A model generated the notes under the pieces. That model was not told the DNA's origin, did not search any database, and saw only the letters and a program-made list of their open reading frames with translations. From Neurospora intermedia (taxonomy: Eukaryota; Ascomycota; Sordariomycetes; Sordariales; Sordariaceae): a stretch of 64,000 bases of DNA. Positions 37,353 through 48,422 of the stretch are shown here, piece after piece. How positions within the stretch are numbered: position 1 is the first letter of the stretch; each line of letters opens with the position of its first letter. The DNA is taken from positions 3,038,001 to 3,102,000 of the forward strand of contig BTPP01000003.1 in assembly GCA_037102815.1 (NCBI GenBank), written 5' to 3'. The translations under genes were made by a program, and so were the position numbers.

Positions 37353-40157
37353 GATACAGTGCTTTCGCCTCCGCGTCTGTCCATCCTCTCTTTTACACTA
37401 CTCGGTTCGTTTAAGGCAGCGTCGTAATGCAAGCACATCACAGTTTCTCCCGCATGCTCGTGGGGGGAACACAGGTCAATGATTATGAGCCGGTCGGGCC
37501 GTGTTTTGAAACCTGGAACCGGGAGGGACCTAGACTCCTTCTCCCAGCCAAACTCTTTGTACTTTTCCCGCATCGTCTGCATTTCTTCTAGTGCGCATAT
37601 CACAAGTGTACCAAGGGGTGAAAAGGACCCTTGATTTCTTCTCTTTTGCTCAAACTTGCTTGGAACGCCTCAGCACGAATGGTCTTTGGCTGGCGAGTTG
37701 GATTTTTCTTTCCTTTCTCCCTCTGAAGCCTTTGGAGTGTTGTGGATACCATCATTCGCCCCTTTCCGGTTCTCAACTTAAGTTGATGATGCCTTTGACG
37801 AATCGATCAGGCGTCCCGTCTAGCGATTGCAGTGCCAAGGCGATCTGGTTGTTGTCTGACAAGAAATCTCTCTCAACCCGTGCAATGGACTAAAGTGCCG
37901 GTCATTAGTGCTTGTGTAACAGCCGTTGAGATACGTGTGCTGTAAATGGTAAAGTGGCAGGTGGTGTGAAAAAAGGTACGGCCACTCGCTAAGTCTGGTT
38001 TGGTAAAAGCGTGTCTGGGCTTGTTTTCACACCACCTGAGTGCTCAAGTTCCCCTCGGAATCCTGTCCACTGCGGTGTTGTGTACTATGCAGTAGGTGGT
38101 GGCGGTACATAGTACGCCCGAAAGGGCCGAGGCGAAGGATACACACTTTGTATCGTGGTCCCTCTTTCAACCCTATGTCGAACTCTGCCCGAGTAGGGGT
38201 TCCTGGATCGATGGATGAATGACTGGCTTGGAGACGACGATGGCGAGATCGGGCGAGATGGGCCCGCTGGTTTAGTTCATGACAAGAGGAGCAAAAGACA
38301 CACCGGGACCCCCGCGCGCGCAGAAAGGCACGGCGGACGAAGATCGATCCGTGATCCATCAAATCAATCAGCCGATGTTGCCTTCCTGCAGTAGTGTACA
38401 GTATGGGGTAGCATCAGCGTTGCTCTACAATACCTCTAATGTACATACGTGTAGTACATATGTACGCGCGCTAGCGGCTTTTATCAATCATCGAGCAGCG
38501 ACACTGGCTTTGCATGGCCACTCAGACCACTGAACCATCACAGTCGTTGACTGCATAGACTGAGGGCTTCACGACGGAATGAGAACGACGCCGCCAGGAA
38601 TGGTTGCCCTTATCTCGAAATGGAAACAAAAAACGTGGAGGAGAACCTTGTCTCTCACGCCTCTAATAAAAGAGTCTGGAGAGTCTGGACCACCGCCATA
38701 AGCCCAATAAAGGGAGGGGAAAAGCCGTTCTACGCAACACATGTCACTTTTTCCACTAGTGTACCTCTACGGTATCGTCTTCCCCTCTCACCCAGAGAAC
38801 CCGTTGGCTGGTTTCAGTCGCTTCCCCTGCTCACCCTACGGTAGTTCCTTGCGTCTCGTCACTCATTGGCTTCAGGGTCTGTGGTGTCATGCACAGTTGT
38901 CCGTGCACTTTGCGTTAAACATTAAAGTGTGGTGGGCGCTTCGAGCTCAGAGTGGTCAGTGGATTGTTGACGAGAAACTAATGCGGGTGTTTTTAGCGCC
39001 AGTCCTTGCATGGCAATGATGGCATGGTACAATACGCCGGGTAGGGCCCGGACCTGGCAAGATGCCCTGCCGGCCTGTGCCTGTGCCTGTCAGGTGCCTG
39101 TGCCTGTGGGTGCTGGGGGAGAGAGGCCAGGCCCCAAAATTTCCCGCCCTACGCTACTACTCGGCTTGTACGCAAGCTTTTATAAGTGTAGTTCGGTATG
39201 TCACCCAAGACCTCCCGTCAGGCCCGGGGACATCCGACTTTCCGTACTCTTTTTCTTACTTCTTTTCTCCCAAACAAAAAAAGCTTTTATATGATTGACA
39301 AATTATATTCATGGCATCTCTTTTCGCAACTCAGCTGGCCCAAAAGGGGGCTTATGGATGAAATGGTGCGTCTTGGGTAGTAGCGTACGTTTGGCCAAGG
39401 GCGGGGACTTGTCTTGAGAAGAAAAGAGCATGGAAGATGTGTAGAGGTAGGTACCTCTAGGTACACTTCCGTAAAAAAAGGGAGTCATAGGGCAAGTTAT
39501 TGGGACTTCGATAGCACCCCGGGCTGCTGCTTGGTGCTGCAAGATTCAGGGACTCGATCTCGTCAACCCGATAGCGGCACTTGAACCATCAACATTCGTT
39601 CATATGTGACAAATTCCAACTGAACAGAGGGAGACGGCTTTGAGTGTCCTTCGACACGAGATTGGTAGCGTGGATATGGATGGAACTGGATTGAAGTCAG
39701 AAGTCAACGGTCTCGACAAGTCTCTCATTATGATTTTTCATTTTCACGTTCTGCAAGGTTTATGATATCGCTACAAAAACAAATTCTGATAATGGATTTA
39801 TGACCCCGATTGGTAGGTCAGCATGTAGTGGCGCTCTGATGAAGCTTCACTTCTGCAGATATGCGTTTGGGTATGCAATGCATATGCGTATGTGTGTGCG
39901 GTATATCTGTGTGGTGTCTGGGACTGCAATGGTTTCCTTTTCTTGCCTCCTCGAGACAAGCGAACGAAGAATCGATAACGGAACCAGATACACACACACA
40001 TATTCCGCATGATATACACTACGCCGCTGCCACACCTGAAAGACGAACGACCAATATATGGCTCGCGAGGAGGAGCAGGTATGATCGCTGAGATGGGCAA
40101 ACAGAACTAAGCAACTTAACATCGCGGTCAAAAGTAGACAAGAAGCCAACCAGCCAG

Positions 40158-40226
40158 TTTTTTTTTTTTTAGTTTTTTTTTTTTTTTTTTTTAGTTTTTT
40201 TAGTTTTTTTTAGCTTTTTTTTTTTC
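40158..40226. repeat. T tracts broken by AG, quasi-periodic
   Basis: Five T runs of shrinking and growing length are separated by single AG dinucleotides (T-AG-T-AG-T-AG-T-AG-CT). This looks like expansion of a T run with periodic interruptions. Confidence 0.7.
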
Positions 40227-43200
40227 TCTTCTTCTTTTCCTTTTTGAGCAGAAAACCTGCAATAAGCCCCCGATCAGTACAAAATACTGCCAGCGAGGAG
40301 ACCACACGAGACTTTTCCCAGTCTGGCACACCCATATGCATGTTTTGAAGTATCACCTCCCTTTCCTCACCGCCCTGAAATTCCCGGTTCTATACCCCGT
40401 AACCCCATACATACCCCATACTTTCCTCGACTATCGGGGATGCTGGCTCGCTGGGTAAAGTCAATCGGCATATAGTATTCAATTTCAATGTCACAAGAAT
40501 GAATCTCGTCATGCCGTGAGCACCGCCAAGCATCGGCCGGATCTTTCTTCAGCAGACGACGAGGAGGGGGATAATCCTCCACACACTTCGATTTACCAGG
40601 TGCTACGACTTGGTACGTCCCGAGGTTTTATACTCTCTGAAGGCTTCATCAGCGCAATCCCAGTGTCAGCGGGTACCAGTAGGTACCTCTAGCAAAGACA
40701 GGGCAAGCCAAGGCGCAGCAAATGCCAAGGGGTGAAAGAACTTGAACATCCCCGCCATCCCAGGGACATGCGCAACAACGATGTAACCTCATCGCTGTAG
40801 GGATGGTAGGGTTAAAGTTGAGATGAACAGCATCAACGAGGGCCGTTTTAATTGATAAAGGGATACCTAATACGCAGGGCAAGAGAGGCGCGGACTGGCG
40901 CGTGCCTGGTAAGTGCCAGGATATCTTTCGTATTCTATTGTACATAAATACTACCTGCTGTATGCATGTACAAACCCCGTTTACTTGGCAGGCTGGCGGT
41001 TTTCGGTGTACACTACTGGACCGACCATGGACGATTTGCCTGCCACGGGCAGTGGTGGGTTTACGGAGAGGAATAGCGAAATGAACGTGGAACCATGGCC
41101 GAAAAAAACAAGATGGATTCTATCAATGTAGTGCAGAGGAAGTGGACAAGGTGATGCTGATGAGATTTAGGATGTTATATTTCCCCACGCTACCTACGGT
41201 GCTACTTGCATCGGAGGAAACCTTGGGTACCGTTGGTGTGAAGCGACGTATACGGGAAGCAAACATTGGATGGGTGGAAGCTCAACATGAGTTTTAGACC
41301 GGGTCGTCGGCTATGCGATGGTAGTGTAGGTACGCAATAGGTATTTCTCTGCTGACAGTGGGAAGGCGGTCGCCCCGGACGCTGTGCAACTGGCAGCCAA
41401 ACTCTCAAAAAGCCTGGAGAACCTTGTTGCTCGCCACCACTTTGAAGTTCCTCTCCCAAATTGGCAGGCAACGTGAGGGAGATATGGAGTCTGACGCCTG
41501 CAGAATCTTGAATTTGGAATATAAAATGCCGTTGTGCCATGGCTTGCTGCTTCCTGCTTGAGGTTGGTCTTGGCCTTGGTGTCGGTCTTGGGCACCGGGA
41601 CGGAATTCGATGCCGGAGCAAAACCTTATGAGGAAGTTGATATGATGAAATCTGTCAACTATTCTGTTACTCCCGTGACCATGTCGGACCTGCTCCTAAC
41701 CTTATTTCCCTGCTGCTCTTGATACAGGTTCGTGGATATAAACCACATGACATGCGTGTGAGATGCTGTCGTGCTGCCGTGCCTTTCAGATGCTCCAACG
41801 CAACGCATTCACGGACTCCTGCTATGCGTGCGCTGGTGTACAATGACTGTTGCATCTTGTTTCTCAGAAAAGGCGGTGGAGGATGTGCCTCCCAACGTCA
41901 ATTTCCCCTTTCCGCTTCTTGATCTCTGGCGATATGGATGTTCCCTTCTTGTCTTTGATGCGAGTCCCAGCTCCCAGATCCCGTCCGTACTCCGTGCCCG
42001 CATCAACGACCGCGCATAGAGAGACTCCCCCTACTCAAACGTTGTCCACCGTAGCATATCTGTACACGCCTCTCTGAACGAGGCTGGACTACACTAACTA
42101 CCTACTCCAGGCAGGAGTGTGTAGAGGTAGACAATGTAAGCTCGCAAGGGTCATGCTACCTTCCCGTACCTGGGAAGTGATGATGTTTGCGACGCGACAA
42201 TCTCTTTAGCTGGGTGAGCTGGCATTGGAGATTCGACCTTCAAACAGTCGATCGCTCATCACTCGAATTTCGTCTTCAGTTCTTCTAATTCTCCTTCTAG
42301 AAAGATGGAAACCAGCGCACCCGCCCATCTTTCCAAAATCCAAAGATGTCCCCCGTTTGCGGATACCGATGGGCGTCGTAGCGCGGGCCTGACTGGCTGC
42401 TAGCCTGCTGCAAACCCACTTGGCAATCCACCGCGAATCCCATTACCCCTGGTTTATGCTGGTTTTGGTAAGTTGTGCAGGAGTGGATGCGCAGTGGACG
42501 AGACACACTGGCAAACTGGCACCGCATTGGCACGCCATGGCCAGGGGAGGAACCCACACCCGAGCCACAACTGCACTCGGGCTCCATTGCAGCACAGTGC
42601 GGCTGCCGTCCACACCTTCCAGTTCCCTTGTCTTCCAAGTTCATAGTTCTGGGGAGTTGCAGGCGCACTGGAGTGACGGCACCTACGCTGGAGGACACGC
42701 TGAGCAACCAACAGCGGCCAGGACCTGGAGGCGCAGATGCGCGACTCCCGTTGGCTGTTGTGCCTTTGGAGGCTCCACTTTGTGGTTTTTCTGTTCCAGG
42801 TTGTGTTCGTTTCGCTCACCCTGCCGTCCATAGACCGGCCGCTCCCACTGCATCTTCACTTTCCATTTCCTCACTCTTTCAACCACCCAATTCATTCTCC
42901 CTCTTCACCATTTCACCGTCGTCACTTGTCGTCGACACCACACCCTTCCTCTTGGTTCAATTTCAGCGGCAGATCTTGACCGATTTGCGCTGGCTTGACC
43001 GTCCACTCCTTTAACCAAAACTTTCAAGTTGTCGTCGCCAGTGTCACTTCTGCTTCGCAACGAAACACTCTAATTCTTTGTTGCCCTGCCTTCAGTTTTT
43101 TCTTCTAGTCCTTGGTTGCTCGTCCGTCTCTGATCTGACTTGACCATTGGTACGTTTCCGCCTCATGCGATTCAGTCCGCGTCATGACGGCTTTCATGAC

Positions 43201-43518
43201 TTCTCTATGAATCGCATTTTATTTGTTCAGCGGTCAATTGTCCAATCCGCAGTCATCTCCAGGCATATGGCAATCAGCTGTATTACACCTCCCTTGTCGC
43301 TGACATTGCCGACTCTCTAGTCTCAGATCCGCAATCCATCGCCTTGTAATCCTTTAATCGTCACAACCTTCCCGACCTCACCACCCCTCTCGCCATCGCC
43401 AACCGCTATTGCGTCGACGTGCTAGCGAATTCCGTTCCATCCGGCAATTAATGTCGCTTACCTTCAACTAAGTGTCGTTGTTTGTGGTGCCGCGGTGCGG
43501 CTTGGGAAAAAAAACGAC

Positions 43519-46371
43519 ATGGCGGCCATGATGGGTCCCGAAGTGATGGTTGGATCGACTATCAATCCTTTTGATCATTCAGCTACCGCTTCCGACATGA
43601 CCAACAAGACTCCTCGATCTTCCATTCCGCTGCCTAATCCACCCTTTGTCTTTCCTGCCAAACCAACTTCTTCGGCGCCCTCATCGTACACCCGCGCTAC
43701 TGGAAGACGGCCACACTCCGCTATCGAGCCACAGCTTCCGAGCTTCTCTCTTGGTGCTGACACCGAGAAGCCCCCATCCAGATCACCTGCGCTTCCGGCC
43801 CTCCCCGCCTTTTCATTCAACCCAGGCAACCCCTTACCTCCAGCAGCGCTCACCGAGAGCTCGTTTCTCAGCCCTACTCTCCCTCCATCGGCTCCTTCTT
43901 CGCCAATGGCAATTCCAATCCGGCCCGGTGGTCATGGTCATCGAAGGGGAGGCAGCGAATTCGTTGGAGGCAGCATCCGTGGCGGAGATTCAATCACGGT
44001 TAACTTGGGTTCTAGTCCGACCAAGTCAGAAAATGGTTTGGCTTCCCCCTTGCTGCAACCAAAGAAGCCTGCTGGTCGCAGGGGTCATGCTCACCGGAGA
44101 TCTGCCGCAATTTCAAGCCACGACTTGTCTTCTATTATTATCCCTCCTACCGCCAGAGAAGTCAAGAAGGACAGTCCCCCGGCTAGCCTAGCGCCTGTTG
44201 ATCCTCCCAAGGAACTTTCACTGGTCAGTGATGAGAAATCGCAGCCTGAGACGACAACAACAACCATGGCTGTTTCCGAGGTTCCGGAATTAGTTGCCCC
44301 AGAGGTATCGACACCACCCGCCCAGGAGCCAGTAGCACCCACGGAAGCCCAGGAATCCCCGAAGCCAGCCGTCCGTACAAGGGTTGGTTTCTCTGATACT
44401 CTCGAATACATTCCAAGACCTGTTTCACTTGTTTCTAGCGACACTTCCAGCACGGTTACCGCTCGTCCTGGCCATTCCGTTTCGGGTAGTATTTCGTCCG
44501 TCATCTCCATCACAAACGTGGAGCTGGGCTTGAACACCATGGCATTTAATTCGTCGCCCGAGCTCAATGACCGACCAAGTACTGCTGGAGCCGTTCTTGA
44601 ACGGACCGAGACAGGCCAGGAGCAGGCCCAGGAGATAGTTTCACCGAGACGCCGTGGTTCCATTCCCCTTCTTGGTTCGATTCCGCCGCCTTCAGCATAT
44701 ACGTCGGCGACTCCCAGCCCTATCAAGTCCTCCAAAAAATGGTCTTTCTTCGGCAAGGATAGCTCCTCAGCTTCATCTCCTACTAGGCCTTCGGAATCGC
44801 CCAAGCTGTCGACATCTGTAAAGGCCACTCCGCAGCGCTTTCCCGGTCATTTGCCCCAGGGATTTCCTGAAGAGCTGGCGGAGATGAAGCCACTCACGAA
44901 GAAGAGAAGCAAGAAAAAGAAGAAGGTCAAGACGTGGGCCGGGTCCATTTTGTCTCGGAAGCAAAGCAAAAAATCGCGACACGGCAAGGGATTGAAGCGA
45001 ACCCCTACGTCTACTTCTCGGCGTTCCTATAGTGTGAACGAATCAGCTGTTGATGTGCTCTTTCAACCGGAGGCAGTTATGCCTACAGTTCTGGTGACGG
45101 AATCAATCGACCCCACCGCGAAGGACTGGGATTCATACAAGCCTGCATCCCTTCCTGACGAAGAGACGTCATACCAAATGATTGATTTGGACGCAGCACT
45201 GGGACCGTTCAATACGCCCCTCCCTCGCAACCCAGAATGGGAGGCGGCCCAGAGAGCGGGAGGTACTGTAAAAAAACAATTGCACAGCGCTGCGGGTTTG
45301 AGGGGCTTTACCGGCCCTGGGATGCATTATCACAGACGTGCTGAGAGTGCACCTGAATTGGTACCTTTCGAAGGTGGTCGTTTCGGCTTCCCTCGGTTCG
45401 GGAGCAGCTCGACCATGGCTGATGTCTTTGAGGAGGACGAAGAGGAAGACGAGGATGAGTCGCCCAAGTCTACTGGACAGTCAACCCCTGTTATGGAGAC
45501 GTCCCTGGCCGATAACTTTGAGGAGTCGAAAGCATCTGCAAAGGATACGGATGTCGCGAAGTCCACTGCTGATGAACAACGGGAAACGGCAACCGAATCT
45601 GGTGCTGTACCTTCAGGAGTAGAAACCGACGAGGATGGCAACGCCTCCTTGAAGTCTTCAATCTATACAGGATCTCTGGGCAGGCGGTCTCAGGATGCGC
45701 TTCGACAAGAGACATCCGTCACTGATTCTCCCCGTCCTAGCTTCAGCGGATATCAGAATGAGCTACAGGCTAGACACAGTTTCTCGGGGTCTGCGACTCC
45801 TTCGCCCAGGCAGACCTTCCGTCCCAAGGACCTTGCTGTAGTTGACTGCAGTCCTTTGACCTTGCCTGCTGCTGTATCATGCGCACCGGTCAGTCCTCAC
45901 TCGATGACCCCGTCATCAGCCTTCCCGTCTCCCAGGTCTCCCTTATCCTACGACGCCCATCGCATTTCGACGGCACCTTCATCCATCACTGAGGACAATT
46001 TTCAATCACTGCTTATGGGCGAACCCGGACCAGAGGTACGGATCTCGGTGGATGATGTCCCATCATTGACCAGCGGCGACTCGTCAATGACTCGTGAGAG
46101 CTTCTTTGCGCAGAACCCTCAGGCTAGGCAGCTATCCTCCAACACGCTGCCTAGGCCTGCCTCGTTCAGTGCTTCTGCCTTTGGTCGAAGGCGATCGAGT
46201 CTTGCTAGCCTTAGCCGTCTTGTTAGCAGCTCGCATGGTGAGCGCAGCAAGCTCTCGATGGAGGTTACGGCGAGTGATGAGGGATCGGAGAAGAAGGTCA
46301 AACCCAGCAAGACCAAGCGGCTCGGCCGGTTTGTACAGTTCTGGAAATCAAAGGAACATTGCGAGGCTTAA
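43519..46371 (+). CDS. Conserved fungal Ser/Pro-rich protein ('cell wall proline-rich' type)
   Basis: A single exon of 950 aa. The start is ATG at 43519 (gacATGG, good context), followed by another Met four residues later; the frame is open a little upstream but has no earlier ATG. The sequence is largely disordered, rich in Ser, Pro and Thr. It has conserved islands: a basic block (KKRSKKKKKVKTWAGSILSR), LDAALGPFNTPLPRNPEWE, GPGMHYHRRAESAPELVPF, SSTMADVFEEDEEEDEDE, and a C-terminal KRLGRFVQFWKSKEH. I recall relatives in filamentous ascomycetes annotated as cell wall proline-rich protein. There is no signal peptide or membrane segment, so a secreted wall location is doubtful; the SP/TP sites and basic patches look like a cytosolic phosphoprotein. 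Function is unknown. Confidence 0.8.
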   Translation: MAAMMGPEVMVGSTINPFDHSATASDMTNKTPRSSIPLPNPPFVFPAKPTSSAPSSYTRATGRRPHSAIEPQLPSFSLGADTEKPPSRSPALPALPAFSFNPGNPLPPAALTESSFLSPTLPPSAPSSPMAIPIRPGGHGHRRGGSEFVGGSIRGGDSITVNLGSSPTKSENGLASPLLQPKKPAGRRGHAHRRSAAISSHDLSSIIIPPTAREVKKDSPPASLAPVDPPKELSLVSDEKSQPETTTTTMAVSEVPELVAPEVSTPPAQEPVAPTEAQESPKPAVRTRVGFSDTLEYIPRPVSLVSSDTSSTVTARPGHSVSGSISSVISITNVELGLNTMAFNSSPELNDRPSTAGAVLERTETGQEQAQEIVSPRRRGSIPLLGSIPPPSAYTSATPSPIKSSKKWSFFGKDSSSASSPTRPSESPKLSTSVKATPQRFPGHLPQGFPEELAEMKPLTKKRSKKKKKVKTWAGSILSRKQSKKSRHGKGLKRTPTSTSRRSYSVNESAVDVLFQPEAVMPTVLVTESIDPTAKDWDSYKPASLPDEETSYQMIDLDAALGPFNTPLPRNPEWEAAQRAGGTVKKQLHSAAGLRGFTGPGMHYHRRAESAPELVPFEGGRFGFPRFGSSSTMADVFEEDEEEDEDESPKSTGQSTPVMETSLADNFEESKASAKDTDVAKSTADEQRETATESGAVPSGVETDEDGNASLKSSIYTGSLGRRSQDALRQETSVTDSPRPSFSGYQNELQARHSFSGSATPSPRQTFRPKDLAVVDCSPLTLPAAVSCAPVSPHSMTPSSAFPSPRSPLSYDAHRISTAPSSITEDNFQSLLMGEPGPEVRISVDDVPSLTSGDSSMTRESFFAQNPQARQLSSNTLPRPASFSASAFGRRRSSLASLSRLVSSSHGERSKLSMEVTASDEGSEKKVKPSKTKRLGRFVQFWKSKEHCEA

Positions 46372-47086
46372 CGACATTTTCAGACGAAACTAGCTAGGAG
46401 CATGGGTGACAAGGCCCTTCTGTTTTAATGTGGCGCTAAGTACGGAATTTTGGGGATCTAGATGAGATTTATCGGGGGGTTTTTCGACTTGACGGTTAGG
46501 GCGTTTTTCTTTTTGACGATAGCACGAAGGACAAGATAACACGAGACGAAGGGGAGCAGCAATAGCAATCTCGGTCACACCAGAAATTTGTCTAGGGGAC
46601 GAGATGTTCATTTCTCGAGGAATGATGTGGTTAAGGGACATATGATTCAAAGGTGGACGATGACAAATCTTTTTGTGATTCTATGGACATATCATTGCAG
46701 ATGTCTACGATCGACTTAGGGTGGAAGGTTTTGATCTGGTGAGCTTCAAACGCAACACGATTATTAGGCAATTCAAACCATGATACCATGCGCTTAAAAC
46801 GTCGCTATTGTTTATGTCGGTGCTTCTCTGTCTTCGTGCTCCTGTCCATTCCATCGGGGTGATGCCTCTATGGATTGCCGTCCCAGGAAACGAACAATAC
46901 TTCAGCCTCGGCTTCAGCGACACAAAGGGTTCTTGAGTTTCAGCGCGCCAGAGTGACGCCGCCAGACGGGTTTCAACCACTAGGGATCCGCATCTACGGA
47001 GCCACGTAGCGGTAGATGCAGCCGCCGGAAACGCCGATGCGCAGCTGGCCCGTCAGGGGTACCCCGATCAACCGCACTGAGGTGGC

Positions 47087-47117
<31 letters not shown>

Positions 47118-47795
47118 CCTCAGACACCTCGACATCAACAAACGATGCCTGAGCCCTACACGACCGACGATACGCTCTTTTACGAGATCAAGCTACGCTG
47201 GTATTGATCACGGTTCGCCTACCGTTACGGATCGATCATCGAGGACCGTGCACCAAGAGTCGCTCTACACACGGACAGAGCTATACCGATTTAGCGACAC
47301 CACAGTCGGCAACTGCGGTGCGAGAACGATCCACTTCACGGACACGATTTCCAACGAGGATACGCAAGTCTATTCCCCAAAGGGCTCCTTCGTTTCTCGT
47401 CGACCTGCTTTCAGTTTCAAACGCGGGTTTACCTCTGTGGATCATCTATACTTCCATAGCGTACCACCGAGTACCGAGCGACCGACCACTAGCACTGGCG
47501 CTGGCGCAACTGAAGACTCGACCTACCGATAGCATTGACGAAGCTTGACTAGTCTCGTTCGTTCGTGTCTGTCTTGCTCTTGAATAAACGAGTCGGAATC
47601 ACATCAAGGCATCATCGGGTAGCTCCGTTGGAAACGCTGAACAAGGAAGAAGAGTTATCCCTGCTGCTAAATTAAGAGGACACGCAACGATCATACACAC
47701 AAGCGCTAAAGAACAAACAAACCGGAGAACACGTTACATACACCACAGACAAGGATACATACATACATACACAGACGTACACATACATATAAACA
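46372..47795. other. Spacer with CAG repeat and open frames, possible pex4 leader
   Basis: No gene I recognise. Around 46984-47530 one plus frame stays open for about 180 codons without an ATG, passing through a CAG (Gln) tract. A second frame has an ATG at 47016, reads the same tract as Ala, and ends at 47207. A 43-nt GT-AG stretch (47201-47243) would join them, but that is shorter than normal fungal introns. This may be a leader of PEX4 or a small unrecognised gene. Confidence 0.35.
47088..47117. repeat. Trinucleotide repeat (GCA)n
   Basis: About ten GCA units, reading as Gln or Ala depending on frame, lie in a stretch where more than one plus-strand frame is open. Confidence 0.85.
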
Positions 47796-47980
47796 ATGTC
47801 TAACCGCAGCGCAGCCAAGCGCCTAATCAAAGAGCTCACGACCTGGAGCAACATCGAGTCCAAAGAAGAGAAGGGCGTCGAGCGGTTAGGTCCCATCAAC
47901 GACGATGAGTTGTTGATTTGGGAGGCCGTGATCAACGGGAAGGGGGTAGGTGGTGGTTATGATGGTATGTCTTTTTCTTT

Positions 47981-48021
<41 letters not shown>

Positions 48022-48422
48022 CACTCCCTCTTATCCATCCATCCCCCCTTTCTTCCCAAAAGAGAGCCTCCATTGTTAACGGTAACCACACCAAATCTCC
48101 AGAAGGCCGCTGGCTCCTCCACATAACCCTCCCACCGACCTACCCCCTCCACCCGCCAACCATCAAATTCATCACCCCCATCGTGCACGCCAACGTAGCC
48201 CTTACCACGGGGGAGATCTGTCTGGACTTGCTCAAAGAAGCATGGACGCCCGCTTACAGCGTTTTGGAGTGCGTGAGAGCCATCAGGCTGTTGTTGAGCT
48301 GTCCAGGCATTGACAGTCCGCTTAATGTGGATGTTGCGGCGCTGATAAGGCAAGGGGATCATGTGGCGGCGAGAGGGCTGGTGGAGTTGTGGGTTGAGGA
48401 AGAGAGGTATGAGGGATCTTGA
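47796..48422 (+). CDS. pex4: Ubiquitin-conjugating enzyme E2, peroxin PEX4
   Basis: Two exons, 47796-47964 and 48103-48422, give 162 aa, right for this E2. Pex4 sits on the peroxisome surface (held by Pex22 in known species) and mono-ubiquitinates the import receptor Pex5 so that it can be pulled back to the cytosol. Visible features are the N-terminal helix (RSAAKRLIKEL), the catalytic Cys near residue 96 in TTGEICLDLLKEAWTPAYS, and HAN near 85-87 where most E2s have HPN. The intron is 138 nt, a multiple of three, has no stop, and contains 40 consecutive T. Read through, it would insert 46 residues including a Phe run. Splicing restores the E2 fold exactly (GYD/EGRWLL), so I take it as an intron. 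It converges on MNN9. Confidence 0.93.
47982..48021. repeat. T40 tract inside the pex4 intron
   Basis: Forty T in a row begin 17 bases after the donor site. Length is uncertain in any assembly. Confidence 0.85.

Larger units (their letters stand above)
34955..43518. other. 8.5 kb spacer without a supported gene
   Basis: I recognise no gene. A minus-strand open frame ending at 37154 contains a protein-like start (ATG at about 37579, MQTMREKYKEFGWEKE) but passes through a CCCT microsatellite and ends without any known domain. Features noted are the CCCT repeat at 37320-37352, GTGCCT units near 39070-39110, interrupted T tracts at 40158-40226, and TACC/GGTA palindromes near 39442 and 40672. The last kilobase (42.6-43.5 kb) is pyrimidine-rich and is probably promoter and leader of the Ser/Pro-rich gene. 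Confidence 0.5.

Noticed and set aside
37154-37603. Minus-strand open frame with Gly-Arg-Glu-Gly run
   Set aside because: The run is only the CCCT microsatellite translated, and the frame does not begin with ATG. The first 70 residues look protein-like but no splice partner was found.
42475-43014. 180-codon open frame before the Ser/Pro-rich gene
   Set aside because: Pyrimidine-rich promoter or leader sequence; three frames and both strands are open together, as expected from composition.
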